Shown here: in pieces, positions 45,281 to 56,320 of the stretch | Layout of the letters: every line of letters begins with the position of its first letter | Position numbering within the stretch: position 1 is the first letter of the stretch | Source of the DNA: Chaetoderma sp. LZ-2023a | Taxonomy: Eukaryota > Mollusca > Caudofoveata > Chaetodermatida > Chaetodermatidae | Assembly: GCA_034401795.1 (NCBI GenBank) | Contig: CM067366.1 | Location: 67,540,014 to 67,604,013, forward strand | Direction of reading: 5' to 3' | DNA length: 64,000 bases | Translations under genes and position numbers: made by a program | The notes under the pieces: model-generated | Databases searched by the model: none | Told to the model about the DNA's origin: nothing | What the model saw: only the letters and a program-made list of their open reading frames with translations

Positions 45281-46039
45281 TCATTTCAAAACAGCTAAAG
45301 CGAGTGGATTGGCTGAGTCTGACATATCCCTCATATAGTAATCCGTGAATGAGGACTCACAATGCCATTGTGCAACGGCCATGATGTCCTCTAACGGAAC
45401 ACCATTGTAAAGGGCGGTTGAGGCGGCTATTCCTCTAACATCGTGTGCTCTTATGCATTGCACCTTGTGCCCATACGCCATCTCATGGGTAGTCTGAATG
45501 CATTCGACTACCCAATGAGAGATAGAATCCATGGATGCGGCGCCATATGGCTTCTTATGGCAGATCCACAGATGTCTATCATTCGACCATAACGAGTCTG
45601 TCCGTTTTCTGTACTGGACCGGGCACCAGACACTGGCATCACGATCAAACCTTGTTAGTTTTGGTATAATGATCGGTTTGCCGGGATATCTCAAAGATTG
45701 ATTCTTTGACATAAACTCTGCTCTTGGCAGAAGACGCAGACCCTCTCCGGAGACAATAAATCGGTCCCTCTCTGCTGAAAGTGCATGGATCTCACTGCAC
45801 CTTCTAGCTGAGGAAGCTTCCAATAGAAAGACCGCCTTTAGAGTCAAATGCTTTAGACTAGCCGAACGCAACGGTTCGAAAGGGTGCTTGGCCAGTACAT
45901 TAAGCACTAAAGATAGACTCCAGGCTGGAATGACTACCGGTTGTCTCGGTCGGAGATTGCTCATTCCCTTCACAATCACATTTAACTGGGCCACCTCTGG
46001 ACTATCCCTGTTGGCTAGACAAGGGATAACTGATGCCAA
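45281..46039 (-). CDS. Tyrosine recombinase catalytic domain (DIRS)
   Basis: 252 residues. The catalytic set of the tyrosine recombinase/integrase fold is present: Arg in SSARRCSEIHALS, the H-x-x-R in RAHDVRGIAAS, the conserved WHCESSFTD and the nucleophile region DYYMRD. This enzyme would cut and rejoin DNA through a phosphotyrosine link to integrate the circular DNA copy. The frame starts inside the gene: upstream coding (about 46045-46110, blocks such as ANFLCELFFSRL) is in another frame, so an indel separates this from the N-terminal half. The related fragment at 8041-8526 has lost the tyrosines. Confidence 0.9.
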   Translation of the reverse strand: MASVIPCLANRDSPEVAQLNVIVKGMSNLRPRQPVVIPAWSLSLVLNVLAKHPFEPLRSASLKHLTLKAVFLLEASSARRCSEIHALSAERDRFIVSGEGLRLLPRAEFMSKNQSLRYPGKPIIIPKLTRFDRDASVWCPVQYRKRTDSLWSNDRHLWICHKKPYGAASMDSISHWVVECIQTTHEMAYGHKVQCIRAHDVRGIAASTALYNGVPLEDIMAVAQWHCESSFTDYYMRDMSDSANPLALAVLK

Positions 46040-46107
46040 AGCTGACTTGTATCCAGCAATTGTGACGGGAGCTAGTCGTGAAAAGAACAGCTCACAGAGA
46101 AAGTTTG

Positions 46108-46629
46108 CTATTTGCTGAATAGTGGATTGAAAGGTATCAATACCCTTTTCTTCACACCAGTCTGCAAATCTGTTAACCTTGTTGTTATATGACTTGAAGG
46201 TTGACCGCCTTCTCGCAGCTGCGATGAAATCTGCAGCTTGTCAAGAAAAGCCTTCCGACGTGGAACGTTGTTTGATAACATCCACGCAGTCAATTTGAAC
46301 ATTTCGGGACGCTCGTGTAGGAAGCGTCCCTTGGCCTGGGAGATTATGTTCGGAATCTCGGGTAACTGCACTGGGTTTTCCACCAGCAGATCTAGAAGTT
46401 CCATGAACCACACCCTGCTGGGCCAAAACGGCGCTATTAGCAGGACCAGGCACGGTTCCTCCCTGATCTTCACCAATACCTTCGGTAGAAGAATGGTGGG
46501 TGGGTACGCGTAAGCGTGCATCCCTCTCCAGGTTATCGCCAGAGCGTCTGTATCGACGGCATTTGGATCTGGAATCGGCGAGACATAAGTCATGATTTGA
46601 GCATTTCCCCTTGTGGCGAACAAGTCCAC
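46108..46629 (-). pseudogene. RNase H tail and recombinase N-terminal region (DIRS)
   Basis: Starts at DLFATRGNAQIMTYVS, the 'DLFAT' block that in DIRS and related elements follows RNase H, continues ITWRGMHAYAYPP and PFWPSRVWFMELL, then enters the recombinase N-terminal region. It is in the same frame as the RNase H segment above, separated from it by a single TGA at about 46660. A frameshift near 46160 diverts it, giving the spurious end at 46108. Inactive as it stands. Confidence 0.75.
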
Positions 46630-46659
46630 GTTGGGTTTGCCCCAATGCTCGAAGATCCT

Positions 46660-47189
46660 TCATAGAGCTGGAGGGTTGAGGGACCATTCTGTTGGCAGAA
46701 TTCTCTGTCTGAGAGACAATGCATCCACCAGAATGTTCAATCGGCCAGGAATGTGAGCTGCTTTCAAAACAACCGAGTAATTCCTGCACCATTGAATCAA
46801 GTGCCACACTTTGATACACAGTGTGGGTGACTTGGTCCCGCCTTGGCGATTCATGTATGATACTACCATCAAATTGTCCGACCGTATCAATATCACCTTG
46901 CCCCTGATCATTGGAAGAAATTCTTCCAATGCCAGTTCCACTGCCATCATTTCCAACAGATTGATATGCAGCTGGCTCTCCTGGAGAGTCCATGTGCCCG
47001 AGACCTGGTGTTCTCCCAGGCAGGCCCCCCCCTACCCTCCAGCGATGCATCCGTGTACACAGAGAGCTGGGGGTGGGGTAGGTGCAGCGAAACCCCTACT
47101 TCTGATGCTTTTTCCACCATACAAGATGCGACATTATTGGCTCCAAAACTGGCACCAGTTTTGACAGGGGTTCTGTTCTCTGTTTCCAC
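46660..47189 (-). pseudogene. RNase H domain (DIRS), frameshifted
   Basis: The first acidic block SVYTDASLEG is at about 47050-47080. ELALEEF, RSDNLMVVSYMNRQGG and HIPGRLNILVDALS (46690-46950) supply the other carboxylates, so all four catalytic positions (D, E, D, D) are visible. A frame change falls in a run of eight G (minus strand) near 47025. Another separates the domain from RT near 47098, where RT ends with TAG. RNase H would remove the RNA template during cDNA synthesis. Confidence 0.85.
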
Positions 47190-48196
47190 AGAGACATCAG
47201 ATACAACTGGATAGGTCTCCGCATCAGAGCAGCGTACGGGATAACCTGCTCCGTGGAGACCATCATGCCCAGCATCTGAAGAAACCGCATCGCCTGAATG
47301 TGGTTTCCCAATCGAAAACTCTTGAGGATGGCTAACAGAGACACCACTCTGGGCTCTGACGGGTAAACCCTGCCCTCCTCGAGACCGAATCTCATCCCTA
47401 AATAAACGAAATGTTGAGTGGGTGTCAACTCGGATTTCTCCTTGTTGACTATCCAGCCTAGATCTGAAAGTAACTTCAGAGTCAGGTCAGTATCCGCCTC
47501 TAACCTGCCTGCCGTGTCTGCCTTGATCAGCCAATCGTCTATGTAGCTGTGTAGCACCACGTTCTCTTTTCTGAGAAACGCTGTCACCGCAAGGACCACT
47601 CTTGTGAAAACCCTTGGAGCTGTCGACAGGCCGAATGGGAGGACAATAAACTCCCATACTTGATTCTGAAACGCAAATCTCAGAAACCTGTGACAACTCC
47701 TGTTCATTAGAATGTGGAAATATGCATCTTTCAGATCGATCGACACGCACCACATTCCCTTCCTCAATCCTGCCATTACCGACCTCGGCGTATGGATAAA
47801 CCAATTTAATGGCTTGAGATTGAGTATGGGTCTCCATCTCCCTGTGCTCTTGGGAACAAGGAACATATTTGAATAGAAGCCTGGAGTGTTCTGGTTTGCT
47901 GGTTTTATTGCTCCCTTCAGAAGCAAACCTGACACTTCGTTCTGAATGGCTTCTAACTTGTATGGTTCCCTTGGTACGGGTGTCCAGACAGGTGCCAAAG
48001 ACAGATTCTGTGGTGGAAAGTCCCACAACTCCGGCATGTATCCCTGGGATAACCATTCCTGGACCAGACTGTCTGACGTCACACCTCGCCAAGCCTCAAC
48101 GAAACGCATGAGCCTTCCACCCACTATAGACGCCTCATGGGTTGTCCGGCTCGCAGTCCGCTCCCCCCCCTCTCTTAACGAGAGAGAGAGAACCAT
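47096..48196 (-). CDS. Reverse transcriptase (DIRS)
   Basis: 366 uninterrupted residues covering the polymerase. Motifs run in order: WRPILNLKPLN, SIDLKDAYFHI (first catalytic Asp), LPFGLSTAPRVFT, HSYIDDWLI (catalytic DD in a YIDD box), VNKEKSELTPTQ and FVYLGM. The 'LPFGLSTAPR' plus YIDDWLI combination, followed by RNase H and a tyrosine recombinase rather than an integrase, is typical of DIRS-group elements. It would copy element RNA into DNA. The start at 48196 overlaps the region after gag (stop at 48218); true initiation may use a frameshift or internal start. This is the best-preserved protein of the element. Confidence 0.92.
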   Translation of the reverse strand: MVLSLSLREGGERTASRTTHEASIVGGRLMRFVEAWRGVTSDSLVQEWLSQGYMPELWDFPPQNLSLAPVWTPVPREPYKLEAIQNEVSGLLLKGAIKPANQNTPGFYSNMFLVPKSTGRWRPILNLKPLNWFIHTPRSVMAGLRKGMWCVSIDLKDAYFHILMNRSCHRFLRFAFQNQVWEFIVLPFGLSTAPRVFTRVVLAVTAFLRKENVVLHSYIDDWLIKADTAGRLEADTDLTLKLLSDLGWIVNKEKSELTPTQHFVYLGMRFGLEEGRVYPSEPRVVSLLAILKSFRLGNHIQAMRFLQMLGMMVSTEQVIPYAALMRRPIQLYLMSLWKQRTEPLSKLVPVLEPIMSHLVWWKKHQK

Positions 48197-48217
48197 TTCG
48201 GTCTTGGCTCAGCTGGT

Positions 48218-49689
48218 CTAACTGGCACCGCCGTTTCTGTCACACAGGTGCGGTCCAGGCGGATACTTTCCGCCCTTTGAGGACTTATCCTTCCCCTTCC
48301 CATTCCCGCCTCTAGGGCGATCAGGAGCAACATTGGGGAGGGTAGGGGCCTCCACAACCTTCCTGGCTTTCTTCGGCGGCGGCTGAGAAGCAGCAGCCGC
48401 ACTAGACTTAGCTTTCGCCTTGCCTTTATACTTCTTCTGCTTCTTGGAAGGTTGCACGGTCAGCGGCTTCCCTACAGCCCCTAGTGCGTGCGCTTTCCGC
48501 ACCAGCTCTAGCTGTAGGTTCACCGCCAACCAATTCTGTGCAATGCTAGCCGTGTCCTCTAAGATGGCCCGCGCCTGGCCACCGAAGATGCTAGGGCCTG
48601 TCAGGGGCGTCCCAAGAAGACGCTCCCTGACGGCCGTAGCCGGACGCATATGGTCAAGAACCATTTGCCTCCTGGACTTCGTAACACGCGCCTGCACCCT
48701 TGCCAGTGCGTCCATAGACAGCACCAGGCCATCATTGACGCACGAAAGCGCCACAGGTGGCCTGCCCCCGCTTCAGCCCACACCGACTGAAGAAGGCGAT
48801 AAGAATGGTTGACAGCACTCATGGCTGCCCTCACACCCTCATCGCAAAGGGACAGGACTTCCTCGTGGTGTCCCTGGGATTTGTCCACCAGTGGCGGGGC
48901 GGGGCCACCCGCTCCAGCACTGTGGACACCCAGAACCCATCGGTCATCCTCGGTAACCGACGGTACAATACCATACCTGTCGTATTCCCCCCGTGGAATA
49001 CGACACCTCACCCGCACCTCCCTGGAGGCCGCAGGGCGCTGGCCCTTGGTCATGAGTTGCTTACTATAAATAGCCTCTAGCAACTCAATAAACCGTGGAT
49101 CCAGTCCAATGGACGGAATCGACCTCCATATTCTCCACCCGTGGCATCACAGGCCGCAGCAACCTCTCCTCCCCGGCCTCCTCATCTTCAGACCCCGAAG
49201 AGTCGTCACTAGATGAGGAAAGCGTGGAGCCGTCCTGGCGGACGGCTCCCATGCCTGACGGACGGCTCCCATGCCTGACGGACCGGCCACCGCTACTGGA
49301 CCACTCGGAGGTGGCCGCAGAGAGACAGAACCCGTCAGGCCAGAGCCCGACGGGACTGCCAGGGGGCCGTACGAGACGGCTCCCTCGGCGACCAGTCCAG
49401 AACCCCGTCCAAGGACAGGGTCCGAACCAAGCATGGGGAGAGACTGCCCAACAACTTTCGGCAGCAGGGACGACACCAGCGTCAGCAGAACGCTATGCAG
49501 AAAGCCCTGCATAGCCGGACCAAACCACGCCGGCGGTGCCATCTCCGCCACCTCCAGCTGAAGACGTGGAGCGCCCCCAAGGGCCGAAACGGACGCTCCA
49601 CGATTTAATTTCGGTCCGCCTGACCTCGCGTCAGACCCAGCCAAGTCCTTCTGGGCAAGGAACTTCATTATCATATCAACGGACCACAC
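48218..49689 (-). pseudogene. Gag-like protein (DIRS), three frame breaks
   Basis: Successive pieces in different frames: 49689-49281 (proline/glycine-rich), 49240-49105 with a strongly acidic SSSSDDSSGSEDEEAGEE block, 49083-48765 (FIELLEAIYSKQLM to YRLLQSVWAEAGA) and 48754-48218. The last ends in a lysine-rich tail (KKQKKYKGKAKAK, PPPKKARK, GGNGKGKDKSSKGG), probably the RNA-binding end. A direct 20-base tandem duplication at 49241-49280 causes the first shift; single-base changes near 49110 and 48760 cause the others. Such proteins package element RNA. Confidence 0.7.
49241..49280. repeat. 20-bp tandem duplication in gag
   Basis: GACGGCTCCCATGCCTGACG occurs twice back to back with no mismatch. 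Twenty is not a multiple of three, so it breaks the gag frame. Confidence 0.95.
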
Positions 49690-50727
49690 TGCACATATAT
49701 TACACCTATTGTCAAGGTTACATAACGTACACCGAAAGCAGACATGGGCCTTAAACAGGACCCGGACGAACTTGTGGCACTCATCACATGATGGCGGGGC
49801 TGGCTTGGCCTATAAATAAGCACAAACCTACAATAAGCAAGCGGAACGAGACAAAGATGGAAGGCAGACTTCAAATATATTGACCATAAATTAACTGCAA
49901 CCCTCCCGCACCCCACCCCGCAACGTTACAGCAAAGATCGCATTGATTATGACGACAAGAACGAAGCGGGCATAAATACACCCATAAACTGATCCTCAAG
50001 GATGTATCACGGAACCAGGAATCATATCGCATAGCATTCGGGGTATATTTACCAATAAATATAAATTATACTCCTAGCGAAAGCCAAAACGATATGTGAA
50101 GAAACAACAAAATGAAACAAACTGCTGTAGCACACGGTAAAACCGCAGGCCACACATCTTATTCAAGAATTTTGAAACCACCGATCATTGCAAACAGATC
50201 GTGATAACACACAAAACTTGAAATTCCAAAGTTTTCTGGTACCATTTTAGTACGCAGCACCTAGAATAAGATGCGCGAATTAATGAAAAATTTTCTTCAC
50301 ATAAACATCCGAGCAACACAGGTGTGACGTCACCCGCTCGGATCTTACGGAGAACGACGTCAGCCGATATTCGTGTTAAAAATACCGTAGCAAACACCTA
50401 TTTTCATATCTGCCGATCGCCTGTTGGGGTTTAAAGAAGGCGATCATCCTGCATATTTCGTTGTTAACACACGTCCCATCTTCTTAGGGGTTAGAAATTG
50501 GAACATGCGACACAGACACAATTTTAGAGACCTAAGTCTTTTAACTATGGAATAATAAGGAAATATACAACCTGGTTATCATCGGCGGTATCCATATTAA
50601 TCCAAATATCCTTGTAGAAACGCACTAGCTATCACAATAAACCACAGACAAAAAGACTTAGATTTAATTTCTCAAGATCTTTCCAACTGCAAAAGCATGT
50701 ATTTCTCTTGTTGCTATGCAAACAAGA
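49690..50727 (-). other. DIRS 5' untranslated region
   Basis: About 1 kb between the left inverted repeat and the gag frame. No coding sequence or named promoter motif is convincing. Confidence 0.5.
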
Positions 50728-50870
50728 ATGAGCTCTATGGTAGACGGGTACTCGGCAGTTGGGAGCCGAGTACCCGGTTCCAAGGAGTCGGTAAAGCTTT
50801 CTAAGTCTATAGTCCTAGAGCCAGCTGTCAGGGCCAGCTGTATATCAGAAGTAACAGAATGGTGAGTATT
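50728..50870 (-). repeat. DIRS left inverted terminal repeat
   Basis: ATGAGCTCTATGGTAGACGG to GGTGAGTATT, inverse of 42788-42930. The left-specific extension GATCGAAGGAGAA runs to 50883. Confidence 0.9.
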
Positions 50871-50880
50871 GATCGAAGGA

Positions 50881-51468
50881 GAAATATCATTTTTCAGCAA
50901 TAAAAATTGCTAAATTATTGACTTTCAGTGTTTAGAATTGACAACAGATCAACTTTCCCCACTCACAATTGGTAAATGTTATGTTACAGGGGTTAGATTT
51001 GGCAAATGGTCATCTCTCATGTCATGAAATTTGTGACATTCCATGCATCAATAATCAAAATTGGCAACATAGCATCCTTCAGTGTTTAGAAGCGGTAACA
51101 AATCCTGTTTCAGGGTAGAATGTCATTTTTCAGCACTAAGAATTGGTACATTTTTGTCTTTCCATGCTTAGAATTGACAACAGATCAACTTTCCTCACTC
51201 ACAATTGGTAACGGTCATCTTTCACGCATTAGCTTTGACAAACGGTCATCTCATGGCATGGCATTTGTGAAATTCCATGCATTAATGATCAGAATTGGCA
51301 ACACATCATCCTTCAGTTTTCAGATGTGGTAACAAATCCTGTTTCAGAGTAGAAATATCATTTTTCAGCGCTAAGAATTTGTAAATTATTGTCTTTCAGT
51401 GCTTAGAACTGAAACATTCTAACAGATCAGCTTTCCTCACTCACAATTGGTAAATCTCATCTTTCAGG
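50881..51468 (+). repeat. 237-bp satellite, right of DIRS insertion
   Basis: Units start at 50881, 51118 and 51352 (lengths 237 and 234, the last cut at about 51468). The intact junction GAGTAGAAATATCATTTTTC at 51348 shows what the insertion site looked like before the DIRS element arrived. Confidence 0.9.
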
Positions 51469-51560
51469 GGTGGCTCTGAAGTCCACACCTGGTGTGTCAG
51501 AATCTCAGTGATCTGGATTGGCTGGACCACACACATTCGTGGTAAAAACATCTGATTGTA

Positions 51561-51785
51561 CTACATATATATACTGTTCTCAGGATCTTGGAATATGACC
51601 CCATGTGGTTTCCTCATGATACCAACCTTTCTGATGGACAACGCCTTCATCTCTTCAATATGTGGGTTCCATATCAGGCGGTAGTCTAGATTGATGCTAA
51701 AAAGGTCAGTATGCTGTTCTGTGGCAAGGTACTCTCTCCAAGCATGAGTGAGAACTGCGATGCTGGATACGGTATTTGACTCCAT
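51561..51785 (-). pseudogene. Non-LTR RT thumb relic in right arm
   Basis: Minus strand: DLFSINLDYRLIWNPHIEEM and KALSIRKVGIMRK match the 'LG...D..L.W..HI..' block that follows the RT catalytic core. Truncated on both sides. Confidence 0.55.
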
Positions 51786-52012
51786 TGAGTTCTAGCCCCC
51801 AATCTTATGTCCATTGTAGTAGCTTATTCACTCCTGTATTCTAAAGCCTGCTTCGACGGAATGCTCTGCAGCACTCCAGATTGCCAGGATGCCAGTCGAC
51901 AAGTGTCTCAACCATGTTCGGCTGTATACCACTCCAAGTACGTTACATTTAAGTGAAAGGTTTTGTATCAGGATATTTAAACGCACATTAAACACTGTCA
52001 TGGTTCAAATTT

Positions 52013-52255
52013 GATTTGATTGTTATGCAATCTAACATTTGATTGTTATGCAATCTAACATTTGATTGTTATGCAATCTAACATTTGATTGTTATGCAAT
52101 CTAACATTTGATTGTTATGCAATCTAGCATTCGATTGTTATGCAATCTAACATTTGATTGTTATGCAATCTAACATTTGATTGTTATGCAATCTAACATT
52201 TGATTGTTATGCAATCTAACATTTGATTGTTATGCAATCTAACATTTGATTGTGT
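52013..52255. repeat. 23-bp minisatellite
   Basis: About ten contiguous units of CTAACATTTGATTGTTATGCAAT, nearly identical; one unit reads CTAGCATTCG. The left arm has only about one recognisable unit at the equivalent place, so the array expanded after the arms separated. Confidence 0.95.
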
Positions 52256-53601
52256 TGTTCTGTGTGGCCGTATACGTGCTGCCCTAGTTCATGAGGGGTC
52301 CCTCGCCGCTTAATCAAATAAAACCCATGAGCATTATAATATGTAGAGTGCAGCACTGAGACAGTTGCAGTGATAGTGCTTGTTTTTGTAGCTTTCAAAC
52401 CAGCTACAGACCGGGTAAGCGCCCTATATAAAATATTTCTTAAGATATCATAATTGAAAAATGATTTTAATTCAGGCATAGACATGTACGCTCCAATTGG
52501 TGTGGATTATCACCTACCACACCAAGCTAAGTTTACATCACCATAGATTTCTACATTATGACATAATTTAATAACTTGATCCTGATACTCCTACTAATGG
52601 CAGAATATCTGAAGACGAAAACAACACGAGGAAATGACAGAAATCTAAACTCAGTACATCAGTAGAACTTTTAAAGTATCCGCTTGTGGTTCTCTTAGTC
52701 AAGATACACGGGGTCTATCCTACAACTAACACGTAAGGGAATTCAAAATCAGGTAGCATGGCAGATATTTTAGTAACTGCTGTACAAATGAACATTCATA
52801 GAGCATAGATTTACACCTAACATAACACTAAATACGCGAGCCAGTTTAAAGATAGGATATAGGGGAGCATAAAGGAAGAGATAGCAATTTAAATTCTGCG
52901 CTGATGACCGTAAGGGCAACGTGCGTGCTCGTTAAATCGGTAATAAACGAGACGCAAGAGTGCGGGTTATAACAAATAAAATTATGTATTTCCCACCGTC
53001 AGAATTGGCTAGATCTTTTTGGGTAATATGCCATTGCTTCTTCGCCATAAATCTACTGACAGAAATTCTATTGCAATTTTGCCCGGGTGCACCTATATTT
53101 TTTCTTAGATTGACGGGACTATGACTACAGTCCAGCGTAATATGTTCACTGTATCTCTTTGATGAATGGACGGATGGAAAAAGCAGTGATTATTATATGC
53201 TTCCCCAAAGTTTTTCTGGTTTTCCTAGACTGTGGCTTTGGAAAGCAAGCTGTTCAGAGAAAATCGCAGATGGCAGGCCCCCAAATCAGGTGTCTGTCAG
53301 CATCTACTATCTTGGAATGTGAGAAATTTTAATTTAGGAGACCAAATAACATGCATAAATTTGCCACCAAAATAGATAAAGTATGAAAGTTTGAAATGGC
53401 CACCCAAATGCTCAAATTCTATTCGTCGCTGACAGGCATCACCAACAGCTCCCAGCCAAATTACTTTCAAAATATTCAACAAAATATTACATTCCTGTTC
53501 ATAAGGAATTTGTCGTGCCTGGCGCTAAGAGACCATGGGTATTCAAAACATGCTTTCACACAAAAGCTGTGGTCTTTACATACATTACATATTAGCTGTA
53601 T

Positions 53602-53904
53602 TTAACCACAGGCCTTTGAATTTTTGTCCATCCATCCCTCTACCACATATTCCCCCTACTATATATAATATACACAAGGTGTGAAACCTTCATCTGTGGG
53701 CACCATTGTCAGAAACCTTATTGGATGGTTTGTTGTCAAAATCCGCTGACATCATGGTTCTGACTACAAACCAACCAATCAGCTTTCTGACAATGGTGCC
53801 CACAGACGAAGGTTTCATACCTTGTGTATATTATATAATATATAGTAGGGGGGATATGTGGTAGAGGGATGGATGGACCAAAATTCAAAGGCCTGTGATT
53901 TAAC
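53602..53904. repeat. 300-bp foldback element
   Basis: Arms of about 150 bases, starting TTAACCACAGGCCTTTGAA and ending GGCCTGTGATTTAA, pair almost completely, including ATATATAATATACACAAGG and GGCACCATTGTCAGAAA. The centre lies around 53745. TTAA-like bases at both ends suggest a MITE unrelated to families A to C. Confidence 0.85.
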
Positions 53905-54942
53905 CAGGTTTGAGAATTGAAATCTGTCTCTCAAAACAAGTGGTCCTTCAATGCAGGTTTCTTTAATATCAGGTTTAAACATTAAATAATATTAATTGGC
54001 AACACATTAACTATATTTTTTAATTTGATATACTTTGGCAACTAAATGTAAGTTATGTGAACCCAACATTCCACTATTTCATGTGATGTCACGCTGACAT
54101 TCGCCAGACTGGGGATAATGATGGCCGCCATATTTGAATTTTTTTTAGATAAGGAATAAAGACAAACAACTGTTTATCAAATCTATCACAATTAGCCATT
54201 CTAGAGCTGTTGACGTTATTCTAGAATGGGGGGAAGATTACTACTATCGCTGGAGAACTAAACCAAAATAATTGTCGCCCTTGGATCAGTTTAACAAGGG
54301 CAGAAAACCACGCCATATTTTTACATAATCGACATTTTTCTAGCCTGGTTACTTCCCATTAACATCATTCACAACGGACAATCTGGTGTTTCTTTATCAT
54401 ATTATGCTACCAAACTTACCATTAAGTGTCTAAATTCTATGTAGAAATATGTCTGGTCTTCCCCTGCCAGAAATGCATTCAGAAAAGTACTCTTTAAATT
54501 TATCAATAATTTACATGATGGAACAGAAAAGCCGAGCAGGAGGAAGATTACCCACAATGCAATTTTCTAAACGCGTACGTCATTACTGTTAAAGCGGGTC
54601 TGAACGGTTTTTTAATAAAGAAAATTCATGTTTTCAAGTCAAAGAAAATGTAGAATCAGACATATTTCATTGGATTTTGTGGGTGCTGCCACTAATTGAA
54701 TGCGTAGTATTTGTCTAATCCGAATTTTTAAATTTATAAAATACTTTCTTTAGGGGAGATTGGTGTACGATGCGTCGCGGGGCTCAGTGGATTACAGATG
54801 GAAGACATTGCTTCCCAAAGTGGCGGTGCCTTCCAATCCGATTGCGCTCGGAGTGCTTAGCGGAGCACTTCTCACTAATTAACATGTTAACTTACTGTCT
54901 TGATCTGGAGGCATGCCAACTTCTTTTAGCCATTATTAATCC

Positions 54943-54994
<52 letters not shown>

Positions 54995-55590
54995 TATAAT
55001 AGATGAGCTCCCCCCCCCCCCATCCCTCTCCCACCCTCCATCCCTTTATGTTCATGAATGTAATTGTCCTGTTTTACTGTTGTATCCTACATGCATGTAC
55101 CTACTGTTCATATAGTATCACGTAATATATTTTTGTTTATGTTACATCCTATTATATATGTCATAATATATTTTGCAATTATTGTTTATATTTTAGGATT
55201 CCACCACTTCATAGGCTTGCCTTTGGTGGACTGCCTGTTGTAATCTCTGATACTGACGACTAAATACGAAAATAAATAATCTTTAATCTTGAATCTTAAC
55301 TGTATAGTGGGATCCATTTCTATAGCTATATCCGCCCATTTCTAGCCAAACTCTCCCCACTTTTTCCGCATTTAGGAATCAATTTATATATTTTGAATCC
55401 TGAATACACAAAATCTTGATAAGTCTGTAAATATTGTTCATGATAGATGTATATCTGCAATTTATGGTCTGAAACGTCACATAACACAGACGAGATTACG
55501 GGACTAATAACATACGTACATGTACATCTAGACAGTGTTTAAATATAATTATAGTCCTAGACGTACACTTAGTAGAAGACAATTTACAAT
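53905..55590. other. Non-coding, microsatellite-bearing
   Basis: No gene is supported. A plus frame at 54770-55006 only reads through the ATA microsatellite (54947-54994). A poly-C run lies at 55010-55020. Confidence 0.5.
54947..54994. repeat. (ATA)n microsatellite
   Basis: About sixteen uninterrupted ATA units. Confidence 0.95.
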
Positions 55591-55593
55591 AGG

Positions 55594-56015
55594 GCCATTC
55601 CGTATTAAATCACCCAATAAAAATATGATTCTAAACCTCACCATCTCCAATTTACTTCAAAATTGGTTTACTTGGTTTTTGGCCAGAAAATCCAAAATCT
55701 CAAGTTTGAGCTCAATCGGACAAACGGTTCCTGAGATATGGCCCATTGATTTCTTAACAATTTTGACCAAAATGGGTATGGTTACCAAACTACAAATAGC
55801 CATAACTCCTGACCAAATGGTCCAATCTTAACAAACAAAGTATCATAAGAAAGGGGAAATACACGAGGATTCAAAATCTGCCATGATTTTAACCATTTGG
55901 GTGACTCTGGGGGTGATGACCTTTTGACATAAATTTTGACCTTAAAATTGACCTTGTGGATCACGTGACCGTGAGATCACAAATGATGTAAATTACAGCC
56001 TGGTATGATACCTAC
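55594..56015 (+). repeat. Transposon terminal inverted repeat, left
   Basis: Its counterpart is 58983-59365. The right copy lacks about 35 bases around GACCTTTTGACATAAATTTTG. Confidence 0.85.
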
Positions 56016-56320
56016 AATATATATATAAAAAACTAGAGGTGTATTATTTTTTGTCTGTCAGTAATATCAAGTTAAAATATGTACACACCTGCTGCTGATG
56101 ACTCAAGACTCTATCTAAAATGCACTGATTTCAGGCATGTAGCACCAGAACATGCGCACATATCCATCGAGTACTATTAACGTTTAAATAGGCAGCTTAC
56201 ATGTATTGACTCGTATCACCTATTAAGACTATTCATAATCAAACTCCCAGTTTGGACACACTTTAGAAATTTGGACTAGGTCATTTTGACAGAAAGTTTA
56301 TTTCCTTGATGAGGATAATG

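Larger units (their letters stand above)
42747..50883 (-). mobile_element. DIRS-like retrotransposon, near full length
   Basis: Reading on the minus strand: left terminus at 50883, inverted terminal repeat, gag (49689-48218), RT (48196-47096), RNase H (47189-46660), recombinase region (46629-45281), a nested repeat, internal complementary region (43008-43085), right inverted repeat, terminus at 42747. The trinucleotide TTC stands at both termini (50881-50883 and 42747-42749 as GAA on plus) and at the circle junction encoded by the complementary region. Net of the nested insertion it is about 6.4 kb. Frameshifts and stops in every protein mean this copy is dead, but they are few, so it is relatively young. 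Confidence 0.9.
51470..53050 (-). repeat. Right arm of long inverted repeat
   Basis: Inverse of 40327-41890, ending CTTCTTCGCCATAAATC. It differs from the left arm by point changes, small indels and the minisatellite expansion at 52013-52255. Confidence 0.8.

Noticed and set aside
46241-47050. 269-codon minus frame across RNase H
   Set aside because: It is an off-frame reading of RNase H; the catalytic blocks are in the other two segments.
46811-49754. Several plus-strand frames of 70-140 codons
   Set aside because: They are antisense to the DIRS gag, RT and RNase H, which have clear catalytic motifs on the minus strand.
45281-50883. Interpretation as a Ty3/gypsy LTR element
   Set aside because: There is no integrase, protease or LTR; instead a tyrosine recombinase, inverted terminal repeats and an internal complementary region are present.
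52013-52255. CRISPR-like regularly repeated 23-mer
   Set aside because: The units are contiguous with no spacers, and the context is an animal genome; it is a minisatellite.
54770-55006. Frame ending in poly-isoleucine
   Set aside because: The tail is the translated ATA microsatellite, and the rest has no motif.
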